From NCBI RefSeq assembly GCF_028747985.1, contig NZ_CP118108.1, positions 3,539,501-3,603,500 of the forward strand: DNA of 64,000 nucleotides. Direction: 5' to 3'. This DNA is from Paenibacillus urinalis (GTDB taxonomy: Bacteria; Bacillota; Bacilli; Paenibacillales; Paenibacillaceae). The translations under genes were made by a program, and so were the position numbers. Positions 1 to 7,488 of this stretch are shown one piece after another (positions within the stretch are counted from its first letter, which is position 1; each line of letters opens with the position of its first letter). The notes beneath the pieces are model-generated. The model worked only from the letters and a program-made list of their open reading frames with translations, did no database searches and was not told the origin of the DNA.

Positions 1-159
1 CTTCCTTGCTTCATTGCGGACAGAAGTCTCCAGTTCATGAGGATCAACGCCTGTTTGCTTAGATGCAACTAGACATGTTTCGTAAAAAGCTTCCTCTACA
101 CTCCGCTCATCCCATAAGAGTGTATCATCCAAATCGAATAGCACTGCTTTGATTGACAT
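1..159 (-). CDS. HAD-superfamily hydrolase, N-terminal part (runs off the window)
   Basis: Only the first 53 codons are present; the gene continues beyond base 1. The N-terminus carries the HAD motif [13 protein letters not shown], with the nucleophile and acid/base aspartates (DxDDT) that form the phospho-aspartate intermediate in this phosphohydrolase superfamily. The ATG follows a GGGGGAGAGAA ribosome-binding site. The cap region begins right after ([14 protein letters not shown]), as in YjjG/haloacid-dehalogenase-like phosphatases. The substrate cannot be told from this fragment. Confidence 0.85.
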   Translation of the reverse strand, partial: MSIKAVLFDLDDTLLWDERSVEEAFYETCLVASKQTGVDPHELETSVRNEARK

Positions 160-202
160 GCTTCTCTCTCCCCCGAAAGTATGGTATCGTATGTTAGGCT
201 TC

Positions 203-718
203 TTACTTTACTCTCTTATCTTCGACAGGTATTTGATGATTCTGTGCGTATTGCACAAGGCGTGCTCCCATCGCTTCTACATCATATAGATTAAGCAGTT
301 TGCTGAACACCCAAGGACCGCCTTTGCCATTACGTTCAACAACAACAGAACCTTTTTCCAGGACAATTTTCTTAATATCCTCTGGACCCATGGAACGTTC
401 TCTGCTTAGCTTAATCGTCTTGATCCGCTTCTTACCGACTTTGAGATACGGCCGGCGCATAAAGTACATCAGAGCAAGTCCAAGATAAAGCGCAAATACA
501 ACCCAATCAAATGCTCCTACTCCATCTGTCGTCAAACCGCTAAGAGTCAGGAACATGAATGATAGGACAACGAGTACAAATGGGAACAAAAATGCTCTTC
601 CTTTAAATACATCCTCTTGTTCAACACCAGATCCGATGGATGGCTGGCCTCTTTTTTTACGATCTTTATTAATTTTCTGCTGATTTTTCTTCACTGATCT
701 TTCAAATGAACTCGCCAT
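203..718 (-). CDS. Small membrane protein of unknown function, two TM segments
   Basis: This is a 171-residue protein. Its N-terminus is strongly basic ([15 protein letters not shown]). Two hydrophobic segments follow, at about residues 42-61 and 69-86, and then a soluble C-terminal domain of about 85 residues containing [18 protein letters not shown]. The positive N-terminus and the basic stretch after TM2 ([12 protein letters not shown]) suggest both termini are cytoplasmic. I do not recognise the family. It sits between the HAD gene and the DUF896 gene on the same strand; AGGAGGATACTC precedes the ATG. Confidence 0.7.
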   Translation of the reverse strand: MASSFERSVKKNQQKINKDRKKRGQPSIGSGVEQEDVFKGRAFLFPFVLVVLSFMFLTLSGLTTDGVGAFDWVVFALYLGLALMYFMRRPYLKVGKKRIKTIKLSRERSMGPEDIKKIVLEKGSVVVERNGKGGPWVFSKLLNLYDVEAMGARLVQYAQNHQIPVEDKRVK

Positions 719-766
719 GAGTATCCTCCTTCAATCTATAACAAAAGCATGGACCTATTTATTAAA

Positions 767-970
767 TCATTTTCCTTTTGAATACGTGTCGCCGCTTACA
801 TCATCCACAATCTCAATGGATTCCAGCTGCTGACGGAAGTTGCTGCGGATGTTGTTCAAATAGATCTCTCTAAGCTCAGTCCGTTCAGCCAATTCTTCAT
901 CGTTAAGCCCGGATTCCTTCTGCTTGCGGGCAAGCTCATTAATCCGCGCAACTAGACTTTCAATATCCAA
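767..970 (-). CDS. DUF896 (YnzC-like) small cytosolic protein
   Basis: This 67-residue protein matches the DUF896/YnzC family: an N-terminal helical hairpin with LVARINELARKQKESGL and the hallmark ELREIYLNNIRSNFRQQLE. In Bacillus subtilis the homologue ynzC lies with yneA and yneB in the LexA-controlled operon next to lexA. Here it also follows yneA, although a terminator at 1070-1096 and a 160-base gap separate the two, and no yneB resolvase homologue is present. The molecular function of the family is not established. Confidence 0.85.
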   Translation of the reverse strand: MDIESLVARINELARKQKESGLNDEELAERTELREIYLNNIRSNFRQQLESIEIVDDVSGDTYSKGK

Positions 971-1069
971 CTTTCTTCCCCTCCAAAATGCATAGTCTCT
1001 TTAACTTTGACATGATTAGAAAAGGTTGTCAAGGTAAATACCTGTATAGTCTGTATTTAGTACAAAATA

Positions 1070-1096
1070 CAAAAAAGACGCAGATCAAGCCGCGTC
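1070..1096 (-). terminator. Rho-independent terminator after yneA
   Basis: Read on the minus strand, GACGC and GCGTC form a short stem around a 10-base loop and are followed by a run of T. It lies downstream of the yneA-like stop codon at 1133. Confidence 0.6.
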
Positions 1097-1132
1097 CTTA
1101 GCATGTTGTAGATTATAAAAGAATTATACATA

Positions 1133-1501
1133 TCAATCAAAATAAGGAAGATTTAAGAGCTGCCCTACTTGTATATCACTGCTGGACAATCCATTAATAT
1201 GTTGAATTTGGTTAACATAATCTCTTATATCCATACCTTCTGGTTTATGCTCTGAACCGATTGCCCATAAGGTATCACCTGGTTCCACAACAACCTTCTC
1301 GTATGCCGTCTCTTGTCCCGCGTCTGCAAATACCGTCATGAATCCAGTTAAGCTCAGAAGCAGGACTGACGCTATTAATATCAAACGAATTATTCTCTGC
1401 TTGTTCTTCTTCATTATAATATGTATCGTCTCACCCAAGTTATTGTTCGTCATTTCATCTGTTCTAGAATGTATGCTGTTATAAGTGCTGTATTTAAGCA
1501 T
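1133..1501 (-). CDS. yneA: YneA-like SOS cell-division suppressor, LysM domain
   Basis: The protein has 122 residues from the ATG at 1501, which is preceded by GGAGG and an 8-base spacer. An open frame extends upstream to 1573 but would run through the promoter and LexA box, so it is rejected as the start. A single membrane anchor lies at about residues 38-58, followed by an extracytoplasmic LysM domain (about 69-118, VVEPGDTLWAIGSEH). This is the architecture of YneA, which halts septation during DNA damage in Bacillus. It is divergent from lexA and under a promoter carrying a LexA box. The N-terminus is longer than in B. subtilis YneA, and sequence identity outside LysM appears low. Confidence 0.82.
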   Translation of the reverse strand: MLKYSTYNSIHSRTDEMTNNNLGETIHIIMKKNKQRIIRLILIASVLLLSLTGFMTVFADAGQETAYEKVVVEPGDTLWAIGSEHKPEGMDIRDYVNQIQHINGLSSSDIQVGQLLNLPYFD

Positions 1502-1544
1502 TATTTCAACCTCCAAACGTTTGTTCTCATTCCTTACAGAACTC

Positions 1545-1573
1545 ACTATAACACGAACATGTGTTTTGGGCAA
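1545..1573 (-). promoter_or_regulatory. yneA promoter with LexA box in the spacer
   Basis: On the minus strand, TTGCCC (1573-1568), a 17-base spacer and TATAGT (1550-1545) form a sigma-A type promoter. The spacer contains CGAACATGTGTTTT (LexA box core GAAC-N4-GTTT, 1555-1566), so LexA binding would block RNA polymerase directly. Confidence 0.7.
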
Positions 1574-1583
1574 TAGTTTTTGA

Positions 1584-1595
1584 GAACAATTGTTC
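1584..1595. promoter_or_regulatory. LexA (SOS) box GAACAATTGTTC
   Basis: This is a perfect palindrome matching the Bacillus SOS box GAAC-N4-GTTC, midway between the divergent yneA and lexA promoters. A weaker copy, GAACTAATGTTT, lies at 1607-1618 and abuts the lexA -35. A further GAAC-N4-GTTT match on the minus strand lies at 1515-1526, in the yneA leader. Confidence 0.75.
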
Positions 1596-1616
1596 TGTAT
1601 TTTTTAGAACTAATGT

Positions 1617-1645
1617 TTGTACGAACGGAGGTTCTATGCTATAAT
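1617..1645 (+). promoter_or_regulatory. lexA promoter with LexA box in the spacer
   Basis: TTGTAC (1617-1622), a 17-base spacer and TATAAT (1640-1645) form the promoter. The spacer holds the perfect LexA box GAACGGAGGTTC at 1623-1634, so LexA should repress its own gene by excluding polymerase. Confidence 0.8.
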
Positions 1646-1679
1646 TTTCCCAAACGTTATTATGTGGAGTTGATACGGT

Positions 1680-2312
1680 ATGTCGAAGGTATCCAGCAGG
1701 CAATTAGCAATTCTGGAGTTTATACGCAATGAAGTCCGATTGAAGGGATATCCGCCGTCCGTAAGAGAGATTGGTGAAGCTGTTGGCCTGGCCTCCAGTT
1801 CAACCGTTCACGGACACCTGGATCGTCTGGAGAAGAAGGGGTTAATTCGCAGAGACCCTACTAAGCCACGGGCTATTGAATTGCTCGGTCAAGATGATGG
1901 TGATGATAATGTTCTTCAATTTACGCAGACCGTTGCTCGCGTCCCTGTAGTGGGTAAAGTTACTGCGGGTATTCCGATCACAGCTACAGAGAATATTGAA
2001 GATTACTTCCCGCTGCCGATGCAGTATGTTGGTGAGGAGAAAGTATTCATGCTTTCTGTTGTCGGGGACAGTATGATTGAGGCGGGAATTTCGAATGGCG
2101 ACTATGTTATCGTCCGCCAGCAACAAACAGCGAATAACGGAGACATCGTCGTCGCGATGACGGAAGATGATGAAGCAACCGTTAAGACTTTTTATAAAGA
2201 GAAGGACCATATTCGCTTGCAGCCAGAGAATCCTACATACGAACCTCTCCGGCTTACAAAAGTAACCATTTTGGGTAAGGTTATCGGCTTGTTCCGTGAC
2301 TTCCTTCATTAA
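1680..2312 (+). CDS. lexA: LexA SOS repressor
   Basis: LexA represses DNA-damage genes and cleaves itself when RecA filaments form. The 210-residue protein has the N-terminal winged helix (about 1-70, with [20 protein letters not shown] as the DNA-reading region) and the S24 autoprotease domain. The scissile bond is Ala96-Gly97 in KVTAGIPI. The catalytic serine is Ser131 (GDSMIEAGI), and Lys169 (ATVKTF) is the general base. Length is typical for the family. The upstream promoter carries its own LexA box, and the divergent gene is the yneA-like division inhibitor, as in Bacillus. Confidence 0.97.
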   Translation: MSKVSSRQLAILEFIRNEVRLKGYPPSVREIGEAVGLASSSTVHGHLDRLEKKGLIRRDPTKPRAIELLGQDDGDDNVLQFTQTVARVPVVGKVTAGIPITATENIEDYFPLPMQYVGEEKVFMLSVVGDSMIEAGISNGDYVIVRQQQTANNGDIVVAMTEDDEATVKTFYKEKDHIRLQPENPTYEPLRLTKVTILGKVIGLFRDFLH

Positions 2313-2344
2313 TTAGCCATTCTTTTATTTCTTGTATATTTTAA

Positions 2345-2378
2345 GGAGAGGTCTTCGTTGGAAGATCTCTCCTTTTTT
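2345..2378 (+). terminator. lexA terminator
   Basis: A 12-base stem (GGAGAGGTCTTC with GAAGATCTCTCC, one G-U pair) around loop GTTG is followed by six T, 32 bases after the lexA stop. Confidence 0.9.
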
Positions 2379-2453
2379 CATAAGGTTTATTGCTAGGTAT
2401 AATTTAAATGCGTCTAATTGATTCGCTTTGAAAAAAGCTGTTATCACAAATAG

Positions 2454-2491
2454 AAAAAGGCCCTTTTACTATTATGTAAAATGGCCTTTTT
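2454..2491. terminator. Bidirectional terminator at the edge of the phage-tail island
   Basis: AAAAAGGCC and GGCCTTTTT form an inverted repeat that extends with TTTTAC and GTAAAA, and both strands end in T runs. It closes the minus-strand phage-tail transcription unit just before lexA. Confidence 0.75.
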
Positions 2492-2513
2492 CACTATCGT
2501 CTAATCATCAACT

Positions 2514-3135
2514 TTACTTATTGTTCTCTATACGAATCAAGATCGCTGCGAGTTCTTCCCGAGTTACAGAATCTCTCGGACGTGTTCCATCCATGTATCC
2601 TTTTAAAGCAGCTTGCTCCCAAGCTGTTCTAGCCCATGGACTTACCATGTTAAGATCTTCCTCATCTGCTGCTATCATCACGTCTTTCTGTTCCAAACCG
2701 AAGAATTGAACTACTCCAGCCACGTGCCCGTCAATAATAGCCTCAATCACCTGATCATTTTGTAGTAGAATGGCGTCAGCGTCGATGAACAGATTCTCAG
2801 TCAATACAGCCGACATATTGGATTCTCGTAGCATATGCAAATTGCCTGTCTTTGGTTTGCGATCAATCACGTTGTATTTTCTCAGTTCAGTTATAATACT
2901 TTCGTGCAGAGTTTCCTGAAGCTCTTTTGATTTCAGACTAGCTGAAGTATAACGAAAGCTTTCAAAACCCCCAGCACCACCGCCCGCATTACAATGGATT
3001 GAAATAATTGCATCTGCAGCTAATTCATTGGCTATTTTCGTTCGCTCTTTCAGTTCTATAAATTGATCCATTTCGCGTGTTAGGAATACCTGAATCCCTG
3101 CCTCCATGCCCAGGATCAATCACAAGCTTAACTAT
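2514..3135 (-). pseudogene. Broken N-acetylmuramoyl-L-alanine amidase (phage endolysin) with C-terminal SLH-like segment
   Basis: The 3' part, open from 3119, encodes an Amidase_3 domain from its middle onward: GIQVFLTR, then IISIHCNAGGGAGGFE with the second zinc histidine, then MLRESNMSAVLTE. An SLH-like tail follows (AWEQAALKGYMDGTRPRDSV, TREELAAIL). The family's first motif is still readable just upstream, but in another frame: VKLVIDPGHGGRDSG from about 3132. Between HGG and GIQVFLTR the usual stretch of roughly 25-30 residues, which carries the zinc-binding glutamate, is missing. A deletion with frameshift has therefore removed it. The codon at the expected start, after AAGGAGTGG, is ATA rather than ATG. 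The gene should be inactive as a wall hydrolase. Confidence 0.8.
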
Positions 3136-3401
3136 TTTAAATCCACTCCTTTATGAGCCTGATGCAGCAGCTGATTACCGTATACTGCAAAAGCACCTGT
3201 CAAAATTCCTTGAATCAACGATTCAGGCCCCCACCCAAGCATCCATACAGTCACAGCGACTGCAATAATAGTGACCACATAAACTATGGTCCAATTTGGC
3301 ACTCTAGGTGTTTGTTTTAGAATGTATCCTACTACCCAGCAGAGAGCCAGCACAATGAATAATTGAGGATGAATCAGCTCCAAAATTGTGGTCCACTCCA
3401 T
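3132..3401 (-). CDS. Phage holin
   Basis: The 89-residue protein has two to three hydrophobic segments (about 13-30, 38-56 and a weaker one near 62-78) and a short charged C-terminus (QAHKGVDLK), as in small phage holins of Gram-positive bacteria. Holins permeabilise the membrane so that the endolysin can reach the wall. Its stop codon overlaps the expected start of the downstream amidase remnant, the classical holin-endolysin pair. The gene itself looks intact. Confidence 0.8.
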   Translation of the reverse strand: MEWTTILELIHPQLFIVLALCWVVGYILKQTPRVPNWTIVYVVTIIAVAVTVWMLGWGPESLIQGILTGAFAVYGNQLLHQAHKGVDLK

Positions 3402-3487
3402 CCAGCTCTCATCTCCTTATTTCCATTATTATTACAGCAAAGTTGCAGCTCTGGTATTTGAGGACCTCCCAAATGTCAACCTCAGCT

Positions 3488-4645
3488 CTACCGTGTAATT
3501 TCTTCTCTTAAATTGGCCAGCTCTTGCTTAATCCTGCTTATTAAGGTAGGGCGGTTATTGCCGAATGTCAGCTCTATGCTTGTATTCCCAGGTTCGTAAA
3601 TCTCTTTGACCTCTGTGATTTGGGCGTTAAGCGTAACGCCCCATTCTTTATTTTGGAGCGTTACGATATCGCCTAGATCATAATCTTCTTCATAGACCAG
3701 CTTGGAATGAGTCAAAGCCTGTCCTTCTAAGTAAAACTCCTGCGTATAATCGGTAAGTGCCTGCTGGCCTTTTGCTGCAAGATATTCATCTACATTTATA
3801 TCTGGACCCTGTGTGGGCGTATCGTGAACATCCTCTTCATCAGACACGTCCCTTGCGTCTACAAACAGCTCATATCTTTCGTAACCGCTGGTAGAGCCGA
3901 CTTCTACGATGCGCCGGTCCACATTTTCCCCTTGACCTCCTACGACGGCTACATTACGGAAGTTCAGCTCCGATTCGGTATACGTCATTTTGCCAAGGGT
4001 ACTAAACTCAGGACTAAATATGGCTGGCGGCAGATGAGACTGATTAACCGCAAGATTACGGCCTTCTTGAACACGGAATAAGTACTCTTCCTGTATCGTA
4101 TCCACATCAATATTCCACCCCAAGCCGCTTATCCTGCTGATCTCGGATATTTCTTCGGCCAAGTTTTTATACCTTGACTGCCAATTTACACTTGGCCCAC
4201 GTTCCTGATTAGTTGCCACGGATATTCGATTCATCTTTCGCTGAGGATCTGATGGATTAATGATATTGTTATTGATGTAATGCAGCATTACGGACTCCGC
4301 ATTCCCTTGCGTGCTGTCATAACCGGCTGACAAAGGCGGATATGTGATACGCTGGCCCATCCAGGACTTTAAAGCCAGTGCCTGAATGATCCAGTTCTCT
4401 GTTGCCTTTCCATTCTCGTCCAGTTCAATCTCCCGATGTCTTATGATGTAGGCTTTGTTTAGCTTGTTATGCGGGAAAATGATGCGACCGCGCTGCAGTT
4501 CATTAGCGTGCTTCAAGTAGCGATTGATCTTTAGAACAACAGAACCCACTCCATGCCAGGAGCGGGTTAGTTGTAAGGAAGCATATTGGGTGATCTCAGC
4601 AATTAGCTTGAAATCTTTGGTCATGATGCGTAATGGTAATGTCAT
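3488..4645 (-). CDS. Siphovirus Gp37-like tail protein
   Basis: The protein has 385 residues from the ATG at 4645, which has a GGTGAG ribosome-binding site; the frame extends ten codons further without one. The N-terminal MTKDFKLIAEI, the tryptophan-rich segments (SWHGVGS, NWIIQALALKSWMGQR) and the C-terminal DYDLGDIVTLQNKEWGV with ITEVKEIYE match the ReqiPepy6 Gp37-like family of siphophage tail-tip proteins. Such proteins sit near the baseplate and often replace or accompany the tail-associated lysin. Here the gene follows the fibre and short tail genes rather than the distal tail protein, an unusual position. Confidence 0.75.
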   Translation of the reverse strand: MTLPLRIMTKDFKLIAEITQYASLQLTRSWHGVGSVVLKINRYLKHANELQRGRIIFPHNKLNKAYIIRHREIELDENGKATENWIIQALALKSWMGQRITYPPLSAGYDSTQGNAESVMLHYINNNIINPSDPQRKMNRISVATNQERGPSVNWQSRYKNLAEEISEISRISGLGWNIDVDTIQEEYLFRVQEGRNLAVNQSHLPPAIFSPEFSTLGKMTYTESELNFRNVAVVGGQGENVDRRIVEVGSTSGYERYELFVDARDVSDEEDVHDTPTQGPDINVDEYLAAKGQQALTDYTQEFYLEGQALTHSKLVYEEDYDLGDIVTLQNKEWGVTLNAQITEVKEIYEPGNTSIELTFGNNRPTLISRIKQELANLREEITR

Positions 4646-4686
4646 GTACTCACCAACTTCAAATATAATAGGCATTCAACATTTCT

Positions 4687-4827
4687 TTAATTACTTAGTT
4701 CTACACTTGTAATTAGCTCGTATTAATCAGCATTGATCATCTGAGCAACAACGAACATTTTAAGGCTATCATTTGTATACAATGGATGGCTGTTATTGTA
4801 GAATCTCTTAACTGTTAAATACCACAT
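4687..4827 (-). pseudogene. XkdX-like short tail protein interrupted by a stop codon
   Basis: The ATG at 4827 overlaps the previous frame's stop (TAATG) and opens a frame beginning MWYLTVKRFYN, with LYTNDSLKMFV downstream. This is the pattern of the PBSX protein XkdX (VKRFY...LYT.DVK.FV..). A TAA at 4723-4725 ends it after 34 residues, but the same frame continues with YELITSVELSN to a second stop at 4687. The continuation aligns with the XkdX C-terminal ITAEQYKEITG pattern, so the TAA looks like a CAA-to-TAA nonsense mutation. Confidence 0.65.
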
Positions 4828-5027
4828 TATGCAGCACCTCCTTTCGGAGATGCTACTTCAATTAATATATCCTTTTGCTGTTCCATTGTGGCAATTGCCA
4901 TTTTGTATTCGGCACTTTGGGATAACAAATTCCCCATATCTCCGGTAATAACTGCATTTTCTTGTATTAATTTTGTTTACTTAAATGCTGACTCAGCTCT
5001 TATAGGTTCTTTCTCCGAGTTCGGCAC
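4827..5027 (-). pseudogene. Remnant of a small phage-tail ORF, interrupted
   Basis: One reading frame spells PNSEKEPIRAESAFK, then a stop (4977-4979), then TKLIQENAVITGDMGN and AEYKMAIATMEQQKD, ending in PKGGAA. It lies directly ahead of the XkdX-like gene, overlapping by one base. The upper boundary is set at a GTG (5027) without a ribosome-binding site, so the real 5' end is unknown. The position corresponds to XkdW-type small tail genes, but the sequence is not clearly one. An alternative is a short protein starting inside the second half, for example at the ATG of GDMGN. Confidence 0.45.
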
Positions 5028-5114
5028 ATGAGAACAGGTGTTCTAATCATACAGAATCTAATGGAAATTAGCCCCTACTGAAAAAACAGAGGCGTATTCT
5101 CTAGACTCTAATTT

Positions 5115-5262
5115 TTACAAGCCGATTGTTTCCGGTTTTTTATTTCTTAATTTATCATATTCAAAAGGATTCCGCTTCAATTCAAAATCGTGATCGTAAG
5201 ATTTAGTTTTTCCTGTGTCGCGAAGAATTTCCCCGGTCATCTAACCATAATGTTAAATCCAT
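5115..5262 (-). pseudogene. Small tail gene with a one-base frameshift
   Basis: The ATG at 5262 follows AGGGGGC with good spacing and starts MDLTLWLDD. The frame then runs into unrelated codons. Removing one C at the GACC sequence restores a continuous frame (DDGEILRDTGKTKSYD, then HDFELKRNPFEYDKL) to a stop at 5115, giving about 48 residues. The gene lies 18 bases after the fibre gene. I do not know its family; its place and size fit the short accessory proteins encoded after phage fibres. A sequencing error is possible but less likely given the neighbouring lesions. Confidence 0.55.
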
Positions 5263-5280
5263 TGATGTACGCCCCCTAAT

Positions 5281-6600
5281 TTATTCCCATGCTTGCCATG
5301 TTACATCATAATGGGGGTTGCTTACATGGTTAGAAACGGTCATAGAAGTCCCGAAATTCCCCAATCTCAAATAACCGTTTGAATCATATTCCTCAGTACC
5401 CTTATTTGATTTAATAGCGTAGATTAGTGAGAGCGGATTAGCAGTATCATAATATCGTGATGATACAATAACCACAGAAGGAACGAACCCAATATAAATA
5501 CTTTTATATCCATTTCCCGACAATGTTCCCAAAGAACCCTCGACATATTTTTTACCTGTATACAGCCCCCTAATTTTTGTGTGCAACGTGGACCATATAT
5601 CACCTGTGGATGCACTACCTCCCATGGCGTTAATGGCATCCACTATGCCCTGTTTAGCATTAACGCCAGATTGCTTTAGCTCTCTTAAACTTGTCCATGT
5701 GTTGTCAGCATTTTTAAACCTTATCTCATCTCCTTCAAACCTAAGGGTGGCTTGCTGTGTAGCGTCAACATATCGTGCTAATTCTATAGCTTCCGATGTC
5801 CATGTATTCCCGTTTGATACACGCATTGCTCTAGTAACTAACTTGGATTGATTCCCAGTAGAAAAATTGGTCGTTATTCCATCAACAATTGAACCAGCTG
5901 TAGATCCAAGTAAATTAGGATTATTGACAGTAACAACACCGTTTACAGTTCCACCTGTTCTGGACAAACTTGCATTTTTAGCATTCGTTTCTGTAACTGC
6001 AACTTGTTCATTTACATAACCAGTTGTTGCAAAGCCCTCGTCTTCAATCCCTCCTATGAATTCGTCCCATTGGCGCTGAAACTGCTCCGTAGGGATAGAA
6101 ATTAGAGAGTATACGATGCCGCATAGATCTTCATATAATCTTTCATCGACTAAATCAGCTTGTTGCAGCTGTGAAGTGTTCGCTCTTACTAGAATTTGCG
6201 CTAGAGATAATTCATAAATAAAGTTATCTCGTGTTAGCTCTGGCGGGACTGGAGTTGCGCCTGCTGCCCCCTCTTTTATAGCCAAATGGATATTCCTAGC
6301 AGAGTTACGAAGGTCAAGTCTTAACACGATTCGGTCAATTCGATTTAAAGTCGCCTCTGGAATGCTGTGAGTTAGGGTAAGATCAGATGTGTTCTCATAC
6401 AGCCTTCCCAACATGATCGCCTTGCCCGCACTAACAACTGTATTTAGTGTTCCTGCTGCAACGGATACCTCCATGCCCGGAACATGATCCGTATGAAGTA
6501 AACCCGTTGATAATACACTGCCAAAGTATTCTGCAAAATCAGATGCTTCATATGTCCGAGGATCATCTGGAGCTGAATTAAAAAACTTATATTTTTCCAA
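5281..6600 (-). CDS. Phage tail fibre / receptor-binding-like protein
   Basis: The 439-residue protein has a TTG start after GGGAGAAGGG. The N-terminal 170 residues (EKYKFFNSAPDDPRTYEASDFAEYF, RIDRIVLRLDLRNSARNI) resemble the conserved attachment domain of siphophage and PBSX-type fibre proteins that binds the baseplate. A middle segment (about 200-320) has the short polar repeats typical of fibre shafts, and the C-terminal domain (about 340-439) is probably the receptor-binding head. It follows the distal tail gene with a 21-base gap. It should decide target specificity of the tail particle. Confidence 0.72.
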   Translation of the reverse strand: MEKYKFFNSAPDDPRTYEASDFAEYFGSVLSTGLLHTDHVPGMEVSVAAGTLNTVVSAGKAIMLGRLYENTSDLTLTHSIPEATLNRIDRIVLRLDLRNSARNIHLAIKEGAAGATPVPPELTRDNFIYELSLAQILVRANTSQLQQADLVDERLYEDLCGIVYSLISIPTEQFQRQWDEFIGGIEDEGFATTGYVNEQVAVTETNAKNASLSRTGGTVNGVVTVNNPNLLGSTAGSIVDGITTNFSTGNQSKLVTRAMRVSNGNTWTSEAIELARYVDATQQATLRFEGDEIRFKNADNTWTSLRELKQSGVNAKQGIVDAINAMGGSASTGDIWSTLHTKIRGLYTGKKYVEGSLGTLSGNGYKSIYIGFVPSVVIVSSRYYDTANPLSLIYAIKSNKGTEEYDSNGYLRLGNFGTSMTVSNHVSNPHYDVTWQAWE

Positions 6601-6621
6601 AGTCCCTTCTCCCTTCCTTGT

Positions 6622-7488
6622 TTAAACAGCGGTATACAATTTGCTGTAGCTAATATTGACGACAGCACCTTGTATATCATCGTCTGCTGTGTATTCAATT
6701 TCGTTTTCTCCGATTGTTAATTTAAAAAAAGTGCTGTCCAGATCGATCCAGTTGAACACATTTCGTTCAGCTCCCGACGAATCAACGAAATAAACAGATT
6801 TGTTGTGGTCACTGGTATCAATCATCATGCGTTCACCTTCTCCAAGATACTGGCGCACCCGAAGATATTCTCCGGTTGTATTGTTCATAATTTTTGGGTT
6901 GAGTGCCGGCCCATAGAATTCAATCTGTATAGGTGCTGGTGCATCCCCATCATTTACGATCATTCTCTGATCTCTTTGATATCCCATTTGAAACTCGCCT
7001 TCAAAAGGAAATTGAAACAAAGATTCAAATGTCGGCTCCTCTGTAATATTGCTCGATCTCCAATATGGATTAGGACAAATAATGTCAACAAGTGCTCTTT
7101 GATAATAGACACCTCTGTTTTCGAAGCCTGCTCCAAACGTCGGTATATGTTCGGCAACAGCATCAATGACCCTGATTATATCTCCATATTGGTATTCAAT
7201 CAGCCCTACGCCGTTTTTAGGATTCAGAACTTGTGCAAGCCTCGCACGCTTTTTAGAAATGTCTGTATCGTCAGTGCCTTTAATCCAAACCTCGAAGCTG
7301 ATTGTTCTTACATCAAGTATGCCGTCAATAAATGTAGTTCCATCTTGATACGGTGCCTGTTGTGTTTGAATATCTGCACTTACATCCCCTAATCCAGTGA
7401 TGTTCCCCATATAAAAAGAGGAGCTATCATCATTGAAAATGATGTGCTCCCCCTTGTGATTCGTGAACTTCAATTGCTTTGATCTCAT
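6622..7488 (-). CDS. Phage distal tail protein (Dit, Sipho_tail family)
   Basis: The 288-residue protein shows the Dit pattern: an N-terminal beta-rich ring domain (IIFNDDSSSFYMGNITGLGD, YQDGTTFIDGILDVRTISFE), a linker with VLNPKNGVGLIEYQYG, and a C-terminal galectin-like part (NDGDAPAPIQIEFYGPALNP, INISYS-like end). Dit forms the hexameric hub linking the tail tube to the fibres. The ATG follows GGGGGATGTAA, whose TAA is the stop of the tape-measure gene, so the two are translationally coupled. The length is normal. Confidence 0.85.
   Translation of the reverse strand: MRSKQLKFTNHKGEHIIFNDDSSSFYMGNITGLGDVSADIQTQQAPYQDGTTFIDGILDVRTISFEVWIKGTDDTDISKKRARLAQVLNPKNGVGLIEYQYGDIIRVIDAVAEHIPTFGAGFENRGVYYQRALVDIICPNPYWRSSNITEEPTFESLFQFPFEGEFQMGYQRDQRMIVNDGDAPAPIQIEFYGPALNPKIMNNTTGEYLRVRQYLGEGERMMIDTSDHNKSVYFVDSSGAERNVFNWIDLDSTFFKLTIGENEIEYTADDDIQGAVVNISYSKLYTAV

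Noticed and set aside
1502-1573. Longer N-terminus for the yneA-like gene
   Set aside because: It would start inside the promoter and LexA box; the ATG at 1501 has a GGAGG site at correct distance.
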